In this document: piece by piece, positions 31,751 through 39,714 of the stretch
Layout: every line of letters begins with the position of its first letter
Numbering within the stretch: position 1 is the stretch's first letter
NCBI GenBank assembly: GCA_947630715.1
Contig: CANRIP010000022.1
Coordinates: 1 to 49,387 of the forward strand
Length of the DNA stretch: 49,387 nt
Source: an uncultured Acetatifactor sp.
GTDB lineage: Bacteria > Bacillota > Clostridia > Lachnospirales > Lachnospiraceae
Direction: 5' to 3'
Made by a program: the position numbers and the translations under genes
The notes under the pieces: generated by a model
Databases searched by the model: none
What the model saw: the letters and a program-made list of their open reading frames with translations, nothing else
What the model was told of the DNA's origin: nothing

Positions 31751-32488
31751 TCAATATCCGTAAATTTCCCGGATCTCCGGCATATACTCCCCGGGTTTTT
31801 GAAACACCACCAGCGGTTTTTCCACGATCATCCCGCTTTTTCCCCCTCGTACCGATTCGATCAGCACCATATTGGGCTCTTTATCCACATAGGGATATAC
31901 GAACTGCATCCGTTTCGGCTCCAGGCCGCAACCGGTCAAAGTAACCATGATCTCCGCCAGCCGAAAGGGCCGGTGTACCATAAAAAAATGCCCTCCCGGT
32001 TTCAGCAGCTTTGCGCTCTGCCGGGCTACATCCGCCAGCGTACAGAGAATTTCATGTCTCGCAATGGCCCTGGGCGCATCCGGATTCACAATCCCATGGT
32101 TTTCTATCATGTAGGGAGGATTACAGGTAATACAGTCAAAAGAAGCAGACGGAAAAAGAGAGTCTGCTTCTTTGATATCTCCTGTTACAATACGGATTTT
32201 ATCCGAAAGGCCGTTTAAATCCACGCTTCTTCTTGCCATGTCGGCGCTCTGGGGCTGAATCTCCAACCCAACCAGACGGGCGCAGCCGTATCTGGCTTCC
32301 ATCAAAAGGAGAATGATCCCCGTTCCCGTCCCCAGATCCAGCAGACTGTCATCCCTGCCGGCGCGGGCAAATCCCGCGAGCAGCACCGCGTCCATCCCAA
32401 AGCAGAACCTCCCGGGATCCTGAATGATCCGATAACCGTTGCGCTGAAGATCATCTATGCGCTCCTGTTCGTTAATCCTGAGAGTCAT
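31751..32488 (-). CDS. tRNA1(Val) (adenine37-N6)-methyltransferase-like protein (TrmN6/YabB)
   Basis: The 245-residue Rossmann-fold methyltransferase has RIIQDPGRFCFGMDAVLLAGF, the SAM-binding LLDLGTGTGIILLLM, VGLEIQPQSADMARRSV and the N6-adenine catalytic motif NPPYM. These match YabB/TrmN6. Start ATG 32488 lies inside the 3' end of ricT (17-bp overlap), indicating translational coupling; no strong separate ribosome site is present. The order ricT, trmN6, rsmI matches yaaT, yabB, yabC of B. subtilis except for missing yabA and yazA. Confidence 0.9.
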   Translation of the reverse strand: MTLRINEQERIDDLQRNGYRIIQDPGRFCFGMDAVLLAGFARAGRDDSLLDLGTGTGIILLLMEARYGCARLVGLEIQPQSADMARRSVDLNGLSDKIRIVTGDIKEADSLFPSASFDCITCNPPYMIENHGIVNPDAPRAIARHEILCTLADVARQSAKLLKPGGHFFMVHRPFRLAEIMVTLTGCGLEPKRMQFVYPYVDKEPNMVLIESVRGGKSGMIVEKPLVVFQKPGEYMPEIREIYGY

Positions 32489-33725
32489 TGTGCTGCGCTT
32501 GTCCTTCCTGTCTGGGCCTGGTGCCTCTCCGATGTCTGTTATAATTATTTTTGCCGCCCTGACGGTTTTCGTTTCCTCCATGCCGCCCGCTCTGGGCACG
32601 TTCCGCATCCTGACGCTGCTGGGCGCCATCCTGCCTTTGCGGGCCCTGACGTCTCCTGCCATCCTGGCGGTTCCGCTCCGGCCCCCGGTTTTCCTCAGAT
32701 CCCCTGCCCTCGTCCCTGCTCCGTCCATAGGGACGCCTGTCTCCGCGGCGTTTCCCTTCCTGACGGTTTCCGCCGTTTTGACGCTGACTGCCTTCCGTCA
32801 CATCGGGGCCCAGATCGCTCTGGCCTTCTTCCTCCTGCTGTTCTTCTTCCTCAAGGCGCTCCAGCTCCTGCATCTCCTCCCGGGACAGATCCATCTTTTC
32901 CTTCTTGCCATGTCTGCGGCGGAACTGCAACTGCTCCACAGGATATTCCTTAATCTCTTTTTCATCCCCAACGCTGACGATAACCTTCACCAACTGCCGA
33001 AGCACGTTCACACTGTGAACCTCTCCCTTCAGGCCGTCCTCGGTGGTGACGCTGTCCCCGATGTTCGGCAGACGGCGGTTCAGTTCCTCGTAGGTTTCTT
33101 CCTCGTTCTTCAGACAGCACATCAGCCTGCCGCACACCCCCGAAATCTTGGTGGGATTCAGGGAAAGATTCTGTTCCTTTGCCATTTTGATGGAAACAGG
33201 CACAAAATCCGACAGATAACTGTGACAGCAGAGCGGCCGCCCGCAGATGCCGATTCCGCCTACGATTTTAGTCTCGTCCCTCACGCCGATCTGACGTAGC
33301 TCGATCCGGGTGCGGAACACCCCCGCCAGATCCTTGACCAGTTCCCTGAAATCGATGCGCCCGTCCGCGGTAAAGTAAAAAAGCACCTTGTTATTGTCAA
33401 ACGTGTATTCCGCATCGATCAGCTTCATTTCCAAACCGTGCTTTTGGATTTTTTCCTGACAAATTTTGAAGGCTTCCTTTTCTTTGCGCTTATTGTCCTC
33501 CTCCTGATCTATATCCCGCTGATTTGCGATGCGAATCACCGGTTTCAAAGGCTGCACCACACGGTTGTCGTCCACTTCGCTCACACCGGCGACCACGGTT
33601 CCATACTCTATGCCCCTTGCGGTTTCCACAATCACATGATCGCCTCGCCTGATTTCATAATCCAAAGGGTCAAAGAAATAAATCTTACCCGCCGTACGAA
33701 ATCTCACGCCGATTACTTTTATCAT
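32472..33725 (-). CDS. ricT: PSP1-domain protein RicT (YaaT) with long basic tail
   Basis: The first 270 residues form the conserved PSP1 protein: GVRFRTAGKIYFFDP, GDHVIVETARGIEYGTV, TADGRIDFRELVKDLA and a cysteine cluster CGRPLCCHSYL plus CGRLMCC that may bind an iron-sulfur cluster. In B. subtilis RicT works with RicA and RicF to stimulate RNase Y cleavage and affects sporulation. After about residue 290 comes a Glu-rich segment and then a 100-residue tail rich in Arg, Gln, Gly and Asn, with many RRG and RQ motifs, suggestive of RNA binding. ATG 33725 has GAGGTGG upstream, and an extended -10 promoter precedes it. Confidence 0.93.
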   Translation of the reverse strand: MIKVIGVRFRTAGKIYFFDPLDYEIRRGDHVIVETARGIEYGTVVAGVSEVDDNRVVQPLKPVIRIANQRDIDQEEDNKRKEKEAFKICQEKIQKHGLEMKLIDAEYTFDNNKVLFYFTADGRIDFRELVKDLAGVFRTRIELRQIGVRDETKIVGGIGICGRPLCCHSYLSDFVPVSIKMAKEQNLSLNPTKISGVCGRLMCCLKNEEETYEELNRRLPNIGDSVTTEDGLKGEVHSVNVLRQLVKVIVSVGDEKEIKEYPVEQLQFRRRHGKKEKMDLSREEMQELERLEEEEQQEEEGQSDLGPDVTEGSQRQNGGNRQEGKRRGDRRPYGRSRDEGRGSEENRGPERNRQDGRRRQGPQRQDGAQQRQDAERAQSGRHGGNENRQGGKNNYNRHRRGTRPRQEGQAQHNDSQD

Positions 33726-33808
33726 CTATCCACCTCACTCTGCCGTCCTGACGGCTCACAGGACATCCCCGGCTTTCGCGGGTTTGTCCGATTTTCATCT
33801 GCCTATGT

Positions 33809-33817
33809 ATTTTAGCA
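33809..33817 (-). promoter_or_regulatory. Extended -10 promoter in front of ricT
   Basis: TGCTAAAAT on the minus strand is an extended -10 (TGnTAAAAT). No good -35 is present. It gives ricT, trmN6 and rsmI transcription independent of the vanG-vanT pair upstream. Confidence 0.5.
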
Positions 33818-33870
33818 TATATCCCGTAAAAAGGCCACATTTTTTCGGCAATCCCCGTTTCCAAATCCTG

Positions 33871-36072
33871 TCACGATTCGGGGCTTGCCTCCTTCTGGGC
33901 TTTTGTCTCCTTCCCTCCGGTTGCTCTGCGCGTCCTTGGCTTTACCGTGCGGGTCAGCCTGGGCCCCAGACCGGTGAGAATATCGTTTGTGATGGTACCC
34001 GCCGCCTCCGCCATATCCAGGGCGGTCAGGGTTTCGTTCCCGGAACGCCCAATCAGCACGGCCACGTCCCCCTGCCGAACCTCCGGAATCTCCGTCACGT
34101 CCACAATCGTCTGATCCATACAAACCCGGCCCGCAATGGGCGCTCTCCGCCCGCGAATCAAAACCTGGCCTTTTCCGCCGGACAGCAGCCTGGACAGCCC
34201 ATCCGCGTAACCAATGGTGATGGTCGCCAGCCTGGTGGGGCGTTTCGCCACAAAGGCCAGCCCATAGCCGGCCCCCTCTCCCGGAGCGATCTCCCGCACG
34301 GAAGCCACCCTGGCTTTCAGGGACAGCACCGGTTTCAGCGCAATGCCCGCGCAGTCCAGATCCCCGCTGGCGCTGCGCACACCGTAGAGGATAATTCCCA
34401 CTCTCGCATAATCCGCCGCAAACTCCGGGTAGTTTAAGATGCCGCCGCTGGCCACCAGATGCTTTTTCCCACAGTCAAGCCCCCGCTCCTCCAGGCGTTT
34501 TACCAACTGGAAAAACGCGGCCCCCTGAGCCTTTGTAAACTCTCTCTGGCGGCTCTGGGCGCCGTCGGATACGCAAAGATGGGTAAACATTCCTTCTATT
34601 TTTACATTTTTCCATTGAAACAGCCGGGCGATTTCATCCGTCCGATCACAGGGAATCCCGATCCGGTGCATGCCGGTATCCACCGCGATATGCGCCCGCA
34701 CAGGCCTGCCATATCTGTGCAGCTCCTCCGCGTACGATTCGTCTACCACCGTCTGAATCAGCCGGTAACGGCGAAGAAGGCCGAATTGTCTGGGATGGGT
34801 ATACCCCAGAATCAAAATTTCTCCCTTGATGCCGGCCTTTCTTAACTGCACTCCCTCCGATACGCTGGCCACGCAGAAGGCTTTCACGCCCAGACGGTTC
34901 AACTCCTTTGAGATCAGTACGGCTCCATGCCCGTATCCCTCCGCCTTCACTGCCGGCATCAGTCTGCAGCCCTCCGGCAAAAGTCCCTGTATGGCCCTGA
35001 CATTCTGTTCCAGCGCTCCCATATCCAGCTCGATCCAGGCCCTGTCTCTCTCAAAGGAAACCCTCCGCAGCCCGGACAATACCGCCGCAACCGCCAGCGC
35101 CGCAGCCGTGGAGATCACGCAGACTTCCAGATAACGCACCAGGCTGTTATCTGTCAGAGCCACATGCAGACGGGAAAAGACCAGCTTGTGGAACAAATGC
35201 ACCGCCGCAATCACAGCCGGGTGCAGAAGATAAATCCAGGTGGAAACGGCCCGGCAGACCCCCACTGCTTTTTTGTCCCAGGAAAGCAGCAGCCTGTAAA
35301 GGAAAAACAGGCAGACGGGCAGCAACACATACATGCTGTCATGCCTTTGCAGATCAAAATAATGCAGCGTCAATCCCTCCACGGTCATCAGGGCAAAGGA
35401 CACCAAAAATCCCACCCCGTCCGCGATAGGCTTTTCTCTGCCGCCCTCCCTCAGCCACGCCCCCATCACCAGAAACAGCGGCGCAAGGAACAATCCGTTG
35501 CGGGTATAGGAAAAAAGCCGGAACCCAAGTTCGTACGCATCGGATATCCCGGGTACATCCGCAATCAGGCCCCAGTAACTGTCTCCCAACAGCCCGATCA
35601 CATACAACAGCGCGGAAACCGCCAGACTTGCGTAAATGCCGCAGAAACGGCCCAGCAGGCAAACAATCAGGATCCCCAGGATCAGCGCCGGGAAATACCA
35701 CAGATGATAAAAGGTTCCGTCAAAACAGATCAGCCGGGCCAGCGCCCCCGGGGTCAGATTTTCATAATGGCCCGCATACACGCCGAGGGGAAGATACAAC
35801 ACCACGGCAGCCAGGTATAAAAGGATGATTTTTTTCAAATACCGGCGCACAGGAGCCAGATCCCTGTCTTTTCCCCAGACCCGGCCGGAGAGTACAAATT
35901 GTCCGGTAACCATGAAGAAAAACGGCACAGCCAGACGGGCAAGCACCCTTGTCAGGAAAAAGTCCGCGTCTGCGTGAAAGGATTCCAGCGGAGAGGTATG
36001 AATCGCCACCACCAGATACGCCGCGATCATCTTAAAAACATCCAGCCCGCCATAATTTCTTTTTGTTTCCAT
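33871..36072 (-). CDS. vanT: VanT-type membrane serine/alanine racemase
   Basis: The 733-residue fusion has an N-terminal acyltransferase-3-like membrane domain of about 340 residues (GGLDVFKMIAAYLVVAIHTSPL, HLWYFPALILGILIV) and a C-terminal PLP-dependent alanine-racemase domain. Lys376 in MPAVKAEGYGHG should bind PLP and Tyr603 in EGAGYGLAF is the second catalytic base; VCMDQTIVDVT is also conserved. This fusion is diagnostic for VanT, which makes D-serine in VanC/E/G-type glycopeptide resistance. GGAGG precedes ATG 36072, 52 bp after the ligase gene. The last 30 residues are a basic extension. Plain alanine racemase activity cannot be excluded. Confidence 0.9.
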   Translation of the reverse strand: METKRNYGGLDVFKMIAAYLVVAIHTSPLESFHADADFFLTRVLARLAVPFFFMVTGQFVLSGRVWGKDRDLAPVRRYLKKIILLYLAAVVLYLPLGVYAGHYENLTPGALARLICFDGTFYHLWYFPALILGILIVCLLGRFCGIYASLAVSALLYVIGLLGDSYWGLIADVPGISDAYELGFRLFSYTRNGLFLAPLFLVMGAWLREGGREKPIADGVGFLVSFALMTVEGLTLHYFDLQRHDSMYVLLPVCLFFLYRLLLSWDKKAVGVCRAVSTWIYLLHPAVIAAVHLFHKLVFSRLHVALTDNSLVRYLEVCVISTAAALAVAAVLSGLRRVSFERDRAWIELDMGALEQNVRAIQGLLPEGCRLMPAVKAEGYGHGAVLISKELNRLGVKAFCVASVSEGVQLRKAGIKGEILILGYTHPRQFGLLRRYRLIQTVVDESYAEELHRYGRPVRAHIAVDTGMHRIGIPCDRTDEIARLFQWKNVKIEGMFTHLCVSDGAQSRQREFTKAQGAAFFQLVKRLEERGLDCGKKHLVASGGILNYPEFAADYARVGIILYGVRSASGDLDCAGIALKPVLSLKARVASVREIAPGEGAGYGLAFVAKRPTRLATITIGYADGLSRLLSGGKGQVLIRGRRAPIAGRVCMDQTIVDVTEIPEVRQGDVAVLIGRSGNETLTALDMAEAAGTITNDILTGLGPRLTRTVKPRTRRATGGKETKAQKEASPES

Positions 36073-36124
36073 TCAAAATCCTCCGGTCTTATCAAAGCCG
36101 CCATTCGCCTTCCAAAGACGTTTT

Positions 36125-37174
36125 CTACCGGGAAAGCGCCAGACCGATCACCCGGTCCAGAATCTCCGGAAAGGAAATTCCGGCGGCCTTCATCATACCG
36201 GGATAACGGCTGTGTTCCGTAAAGCCCGGTATGGTATTAATTTCGTTAAACACAATTTCCCCATCGGGAGTCAGGAACATATCCACTCTCGCGAAACCGG
36301 TACACCCCAGGATCCGATACAGCTTTTTCCCCGTCTCCTTCAGCCGGAGGGAAGTTTCCTCATCCACCCGCGCCGGCACATGGATGGCGGAAGTCTTCAG
36401 CGTGTATTTTTCCGTAAAATCGAAAAATTCCCCCGCCAGTTCGATTTCGTCCACCTCCCCGGTGATCAGCTCGTCATTTCCCAAAACGGCGCAGCCAACC
36501 TCAAACCCCGGGATGGTTTCCTCCACAATGACTTCATTATCGTACTGAAATGCCAGGCGGATCGCCTCCATCAAGTTCTCCTTGTTGTTCACCTTGGTGA
36601 TTCCATAGGAGGAACCCGCCTTCACCGGCTTGACAAACAGGGGATATCCCGTCTGTTCCGCAAAATCCAGCACACGATGCAGGTCGTAAACCTTGCCGAA
36701 GGCCATTGCCTTTGGAACCCGGATCCCCGCCAGCTCCGCCAGCTTATGAGCCCGATCCTTATCCATACACAGCGAGGAAGCCAGCACGTCACAGCCAATC
36801 AGCGGAATTCCCGCAAGCTGGATCAATCCCTGGATGGTGCCGTCCTCACCGTTCCTGCCGTGCATCACCGGAAAAGCCGCGTCTATTTTCAGAGAATCCA
36901 CCCGATTTTCCCTGAACAGCAGAAGACTGTTTGCCCCTCTGTCCGGGGAAAGCGCCGCTGAAACGCAGGAGGCGTCCTGCTGCCAGAGATCCTCTTTGAT
37001 TTTATTCCATTCACCGCCGTAATAATACCATTTTCCCTCTTGCGTGATCCCCACCGGCACAGGCTCATATTTCGCAGGATCCAGATGACAGAGAACCGAA
37101 TACGCCGATTCCAGCGACACACCGTACTCCGAGGAATACCCGCCAAAAAATACCGCTATGTTCAATTTGTCCAT
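36125..37174 (-). CDS. vanG: VanG-type D-alanine--D-serine ligase
   Basis: This 349-residue ATP-grasp ligase starts DKLNIAVFFGGYSSEYGVSL and contains HGRNGEDGTIQGLIQLAGIP, GCDVLASSLCMDKDRAHKLA, FVKPVKAGSSYGITKV, VIVEETIPGFEVGCAVLG, EKYTLKTSAIHVPAR, GFARVDMF and NEINTIPGFTEHSRYPGM. These read almost in parallel with my memory of VanG, more so than with housekeeping Ddl. The product D-Ala-D-Ser in peptidoglycan precursors lowers vancomycin binding. It is directly followed by the vanT-type racemase, the source of D-Ser. No vanXY, vanR or vanS lies in the window. It interrupts the holB-ricT gene order known from other Firmicutes. Confidence 0.88.
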   Translation of the reverse strand: MDKLNIAVFFGGYSSEYGVSLESAYSVLCHLDPAKYEPVPVGITQEGKWYYYGGEWNKIKEDLWQQDASCVSAALSPDRGANSLLLFRENRVDSLKIDAAFPVMHGRNGEDGTIQGLIQLAGIPLIGCDVLASSLCMDKDRAHKLAELAGIRVPKAMAFGKVYDLHRVLDFAEQTGYPLFVKPVKAGSSYGITKVNNKENLMEAIRLAFQYDNEVIVEETIPGFEVGCAVLGNDELITGEVDEIELAGEFFDFTEKYTLKTSAIHVPARVDEETSLRLKETGKKLYRILGCTGFARVDMFLTPDGEIVFNEINTIPGFTEHSRYPGMMKAAGISFPEILDRVIGLALSR

Positions 37175-37264
37175 ATGTTATCCTTTCCAGGCTCCAAAGC
37201 CCGGCCGTTCTCTGCGCCATCCTCCGCAGATTCCCGGCCCGTTTTCTTTCCTCCGCAAAACGCG

Positions 37265-37304
37265 AAAATAGCAGCCGCCGCTCACGGGAGGGAACTGCTA
37301 TTTT
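37265..37304. terminator. Perfect hairpin with A and T tracts (leader or bidirectional terminator)
   Basis: AAAATAGCAG (37265-37274) pairs with CTGCTATTTT (37295-37304), a 10-bp perfect stem with a 20-base loop. It lies between holB and the vanG-type gene, with its edge at the predicted start of the vanG transcript. It could terminate the holB transcript, attenuate vanG, or protect the 5' end. Confidence 0.6.
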
Positions 37305-37306
37305 GC

Positions 37307-37315
37307 ATTGTATCA
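37307..37315 (-). promoter_or_regulatory. Extended -10 promoter of the vanG-vanT pair
   Basis: TGATACAAT on the minus strand is an extended -10 element (TG, one base, TACAAT). A matching -35 hexamer is not clear. It gives a transcript beginning near 37300 and a leader of about 125 nt. Confidence 0.5.
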
Positions 37316-37389
37316 CAGATGAGAGGAAAAAACCACTGGGAAAGTTAGAATTCCCTCAAGGCTCGGTATTTTTTCCGTTGATTTGCGTC

Positions 37390-38382
37390 TTAGCTGTTCT
37401 CCTGGATGGTCAGCATCAAAAGCTCCATGGTCAGCTCAAAATTCACATTGGCGTCCAGCCTCCGCTTTGCGTTTTCCAGCGCCTTTAAGATCGTCTCGAT
37501 TCCTTCATAACTGCTACGCTGCGCAATCCGGCGCAGCGTCTGGATTTCTTCCCGAAATACCAGGTGGTTGGCATCGTGGGTGGCTTTAAACAGCAGCACG
37601 TCCCTGTACCAGATCGCGCAGATATCCAGATAATCGTTGATCTCCAGCTTATACTCCGTGATCTTTTTCACGGCGGCAATGACCTCCGATAAATCCATAT
37701 CCCCGATATATTTCAACAAAGACAGCGCTTCCGCCTTCACATTGTCAAAGTCCTCGCTGGATGCAAGCGCCTTGGCTCTCCCGATGTTGCCTCTGGCAAA
37801 TGCGGCGCAGATCTCCGCTCTGTAATCCGTTACCTTCAGTTGTTCCATCAGGTACTTCTTGACCAGATCGTCCGCTACCGGTTTCATGTTCAGCGCCACA
37901 CAGCGGCTGACGATGGTGGGCAGCAGCGCGCTCACATTGGAAGTAAGCAGAAGAATCACCGCGTAGGAGGGCGGCTCCTCCAGCGTCTTTAATAGGGCGT
38001 TCTGCGCCTGAGGCGTCATTTTTTCCGCTTCGTTAATGATGTAAACTTTATGGGAACCGCTGTATGGTTTCAGCGCCACGTCGTGATTGACCTGAACCCG
38101 GATATCATCCACACTGATGGTATTGGGTTTCTCATGGGTCACTCTCACAATATCCGGATGATTGTCCGAAAGCGCCTGTTTGCAGGAATGGCATTCCTGG
38201 CAGGGTTCGGCCCCGCCCCTCTCGCATTGCAGCGCCATGGCAAACACTTTGGCGATAAACTCCTTGCCCGAAGATTTTTCACCGCTTATGAGGTACGCGT
38301 GAGAAACCTTGTCAGCTAAAAGCGCGTTCCTCAGATGTTCTTTGATTTGCTCCTGTCCAATAATATCTTTGAACTGTGCCAT
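37390..38382 (-). CDS. holB: DNA polymerase III subunit delta'
   Basis: The 330-residue clamp-loader subunit has a P-loop region ISGEKSSGKEF, a zinc module (CERGGAEPCQECHSC), the sensor and SRC-type motifs LLKTLEEPPSYAVILLLTSN and IVSRCVALNM, and a helical C-terminal domain. It is part of the gamma/tau complex that loads the sliding clamp during replication. It follows yaaR, as in B. subtilis, with a repeat-filled gap of 220 bp between the two. Confidence 0.95.
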   Translation of the reverse strand: MAQFKDIIGQEQIKEHLRNALLADKVSHAYLISGEKSSGKEFIAKVFAMALQCERGGAEPCQECHSCKQALSDNHPDIVRVTHEKPNTISVDDIRVQVNHDVALKPYSGSHKVYIINEAEKMTPQAQNALLKTLEEPPSYAVILLLTSNVSALLPTIVSRCVALNMKPVADDLVKKYLMEQLKVTDYRAEICAAFARGNIGRAKALASSEDFDNVKAEALSLLKYIGDMDLSEVIAAVKKITEYKLEINDYLDICAIWYRDVLLFKATHDANHLVFREEIQTLRRIAQRSSYEGIETILKALENAKRRLDANVNFELTMELLMLTIQENS

Positions 38383-38602
38383 ACCGTCCCGTACCTTTCC
38401 CTTGCTCCGCGTATTTTTCCCTTGCTTTGCGTGTCTTTCCCCTGCTTTGCGGTCTTCCCCCTGCTTTGCGTGTCTTTTCCTTGCTTTGCGTGTCTTTTCC
38501 TTGCTTTGCGTGTCTTTCCGTCCTGCCGCTTTTCTTCGAAGCCCGTCCGTTCCCTCTCTGGCTCCCCCCGATCCGCTGCCAAACGCCTTATTTCATGTTT
38601 CG
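38383..38602 (-). other. Repeat-rich gap between yaaR and holB
   Basis: The 220-bp gap contains the 20-bp tandem repeats (38400-38518) and no recognised gene. An open frame across it would encode only Lys/Gln/Arg repeats and is not credible. No terminator or promoter is evident apart from a purine-rich site before holB. Confidence 0.5.
38400..38518. repeat. Six 20-bp tandem repeats upstream of holB
   Basis: The unit CCTTGCTTTGCGTGTCTTTT occurs six times (one copy is 19 bp, and the first and third are diverged). The array lies 17 bp before the holB start codon, so it forms the holB leader. On the minus strand each unit contains AAAGCAAGG, which resembles a ribosome site. Confidence 0.9.
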
Positions 38603-39043
38603 TCAGGTGAAAATGTCCAAAAGCAACCCTTCGATTTCGCCCAGCTTGTTCAGGATAGCCAACTGATCCTTTTCATCCTTCATCAGCTCCTGGGCCAACT
38701 GATCCAGATTTTCATCGATCAGACGGATAATCCCGTATACCCGGTGTCGTCCCTTCCGATCCAGGAAATTTTCCCTGGAAAAAGCGTGGGACCGGGTCAC
38801 TACCTCGTTGAGAAAATCCTTTACCAGACCTCGATAACGTCTCATGTCTTTGATGTCCCGGCGCTTGGAAAGCTTTTCTCCCTGCATAACGATTTCTTCC
38901 ATCAGCCCCTGAAGCCTTGTCTGCAATTCGGATTCCTCAATATTGCTGGCAAGCATGAACTTAAAGGTACCGTCCTCAGGACGGTTGATCTGCGTCTGTT
39001 CCACCGGCGCCGTCCGGCTTGTCTGATCCACCTTGATTTCCAT
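38603..39043 (-). CDS. yaaR: YaaR family protein (DUF327)
   Basis: The 146-residue protein has [48 protein letters not shown] and a C-terminal helix [27 protein letters not shown]. Size, helices and position before holB match YaaR, whose function is not established. GGGGG precedes ATG 39043. It starts 25 bp after the guanylate-kinase-like gene. Confidence 0.9.
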   Translation of the reverse strand: MEIKVDQTSRTAPVEQTQINRPEDGTFKFMLASNIEESELQTRLQGLMEEIVMQGEKLSKRRDIKDMRRYRGLVKDFLNEVVTRSHAFSRENFLDRKGRHRVYGIIRLIDENLDQLAQELMKDEKDQLAILNKLGEIEGLLLDIFT

Positions 39044-39068
39044 GACTTTTCCCCCTTTCGGGCTGCTC

Positions 39069-39665
39069 TCAACCTGTCTCCGTATTCTCCGCAATGTACT
39101 GACGGATTTGCTGTAAACACCTGTCCAGATCGTCGTTGCAGAATCTCGTTTCTATGCCGGCTTCGCGGATCTTATCCTCCGCGAAATCCTCGCTGTCCGC
39201 CAGAAACCGCCGGCACATTTCCTCATATCTGGGGGACTCTTGGGCCATCTCACGATGCAGCGCCCGCTTGAGCCGTATACCGTCATCTAATTCTATCATA
39301 ACCGGCAGCATCCTGTCCGCTCCAAAATAATCCTTTAGTTTGACATAGGACTCCAACGTGCCGATGGCAAGGTAATTCTGCTCCCGGCTGCACACCTGGC
39401 CGTCATCCACCGTAAAATACCGCCAGAGGCCGTGGAAAGTACGGTACGCCCTTTCCTCGATAATCCTGCCCTGTTCTTTCAGTTTCCCGTACCCTTCCTC
39501 ATCCGTAAAAAAATACTCCTGGCCGTCTTTTTCCCCTCCCCGTATGGGTCTGGTGGTGTAAGGGACGATATTTTTCAGGGCAAGGGACTTATCCTCCAGC
39601 AATTTCTTAAATATGGTATCCTTTCCCGTGGAGCTTTTTCCCATCAGGTATACGATCTTCCCCAT
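39069..39665 (-). CDS. Guanylate-kinase-like protein
   Basis: The 198-residue protein starts with a P-loop [19 protein letters not shown], then [21 protein letters not shown], a guanylate-kinase-type GMP-binding region with conserved TTRP. The remainder diverges from typical Gmk (for example [19 protein letters not shown]). The P-loop reads GKSSTGKDT where canonical Gmk has GPSGVGKST. It sits at the position of thymidylate kinase (tmk) in the B. subtilis gene order. It may be a second nucleotide kinase with changed specificity; the normal gmk is presumably elsewhere. Confidence 0.82.
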   Translation of the reverse strand: MGKIVYLMGKSSTGKDTIFKKLLEDKSLALKNIVPYTTRPIRGGEKDGQEYFFTDEEGYGKLKEQGRIIEERAYRTFHGLWRYFTVDDGQVCSREQNYLAIGTLESYVKLKDYFGADRMLPVMIELDDGIRLKRALHREMAQESPRYEEMCRRFLADSEDFAEDKIREAGIETRFCNDDLDRCLQQIRQYIAENTETG

Positions 39666-39714
39666 GTTTCCTGCGTTTTGCCGTTTGACCGGCCTTCCTT
39701 TCTGTCCGGGACCG

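Noticed and set aside
30827..32218. 463-residue plus-strand frame
   Set aside because: It lies antisense to rsmI and trmN6-like genes, both with full conserved motifs, and its translation is rich in His, Arg, Gln and Pro without domain features.
33871..37174. Complete vancomycin-resistance operon
   Set aside because: Only ligase and racemase genes are present; no vanXY, vanR or vanS could be found on either strand in the window.
38331..38582. Lys/Gln-rich small protein before holB
   Set aside because: The frame consists only of translated 20-bp repeats and has no recognised domain; it overlaps the holB start.
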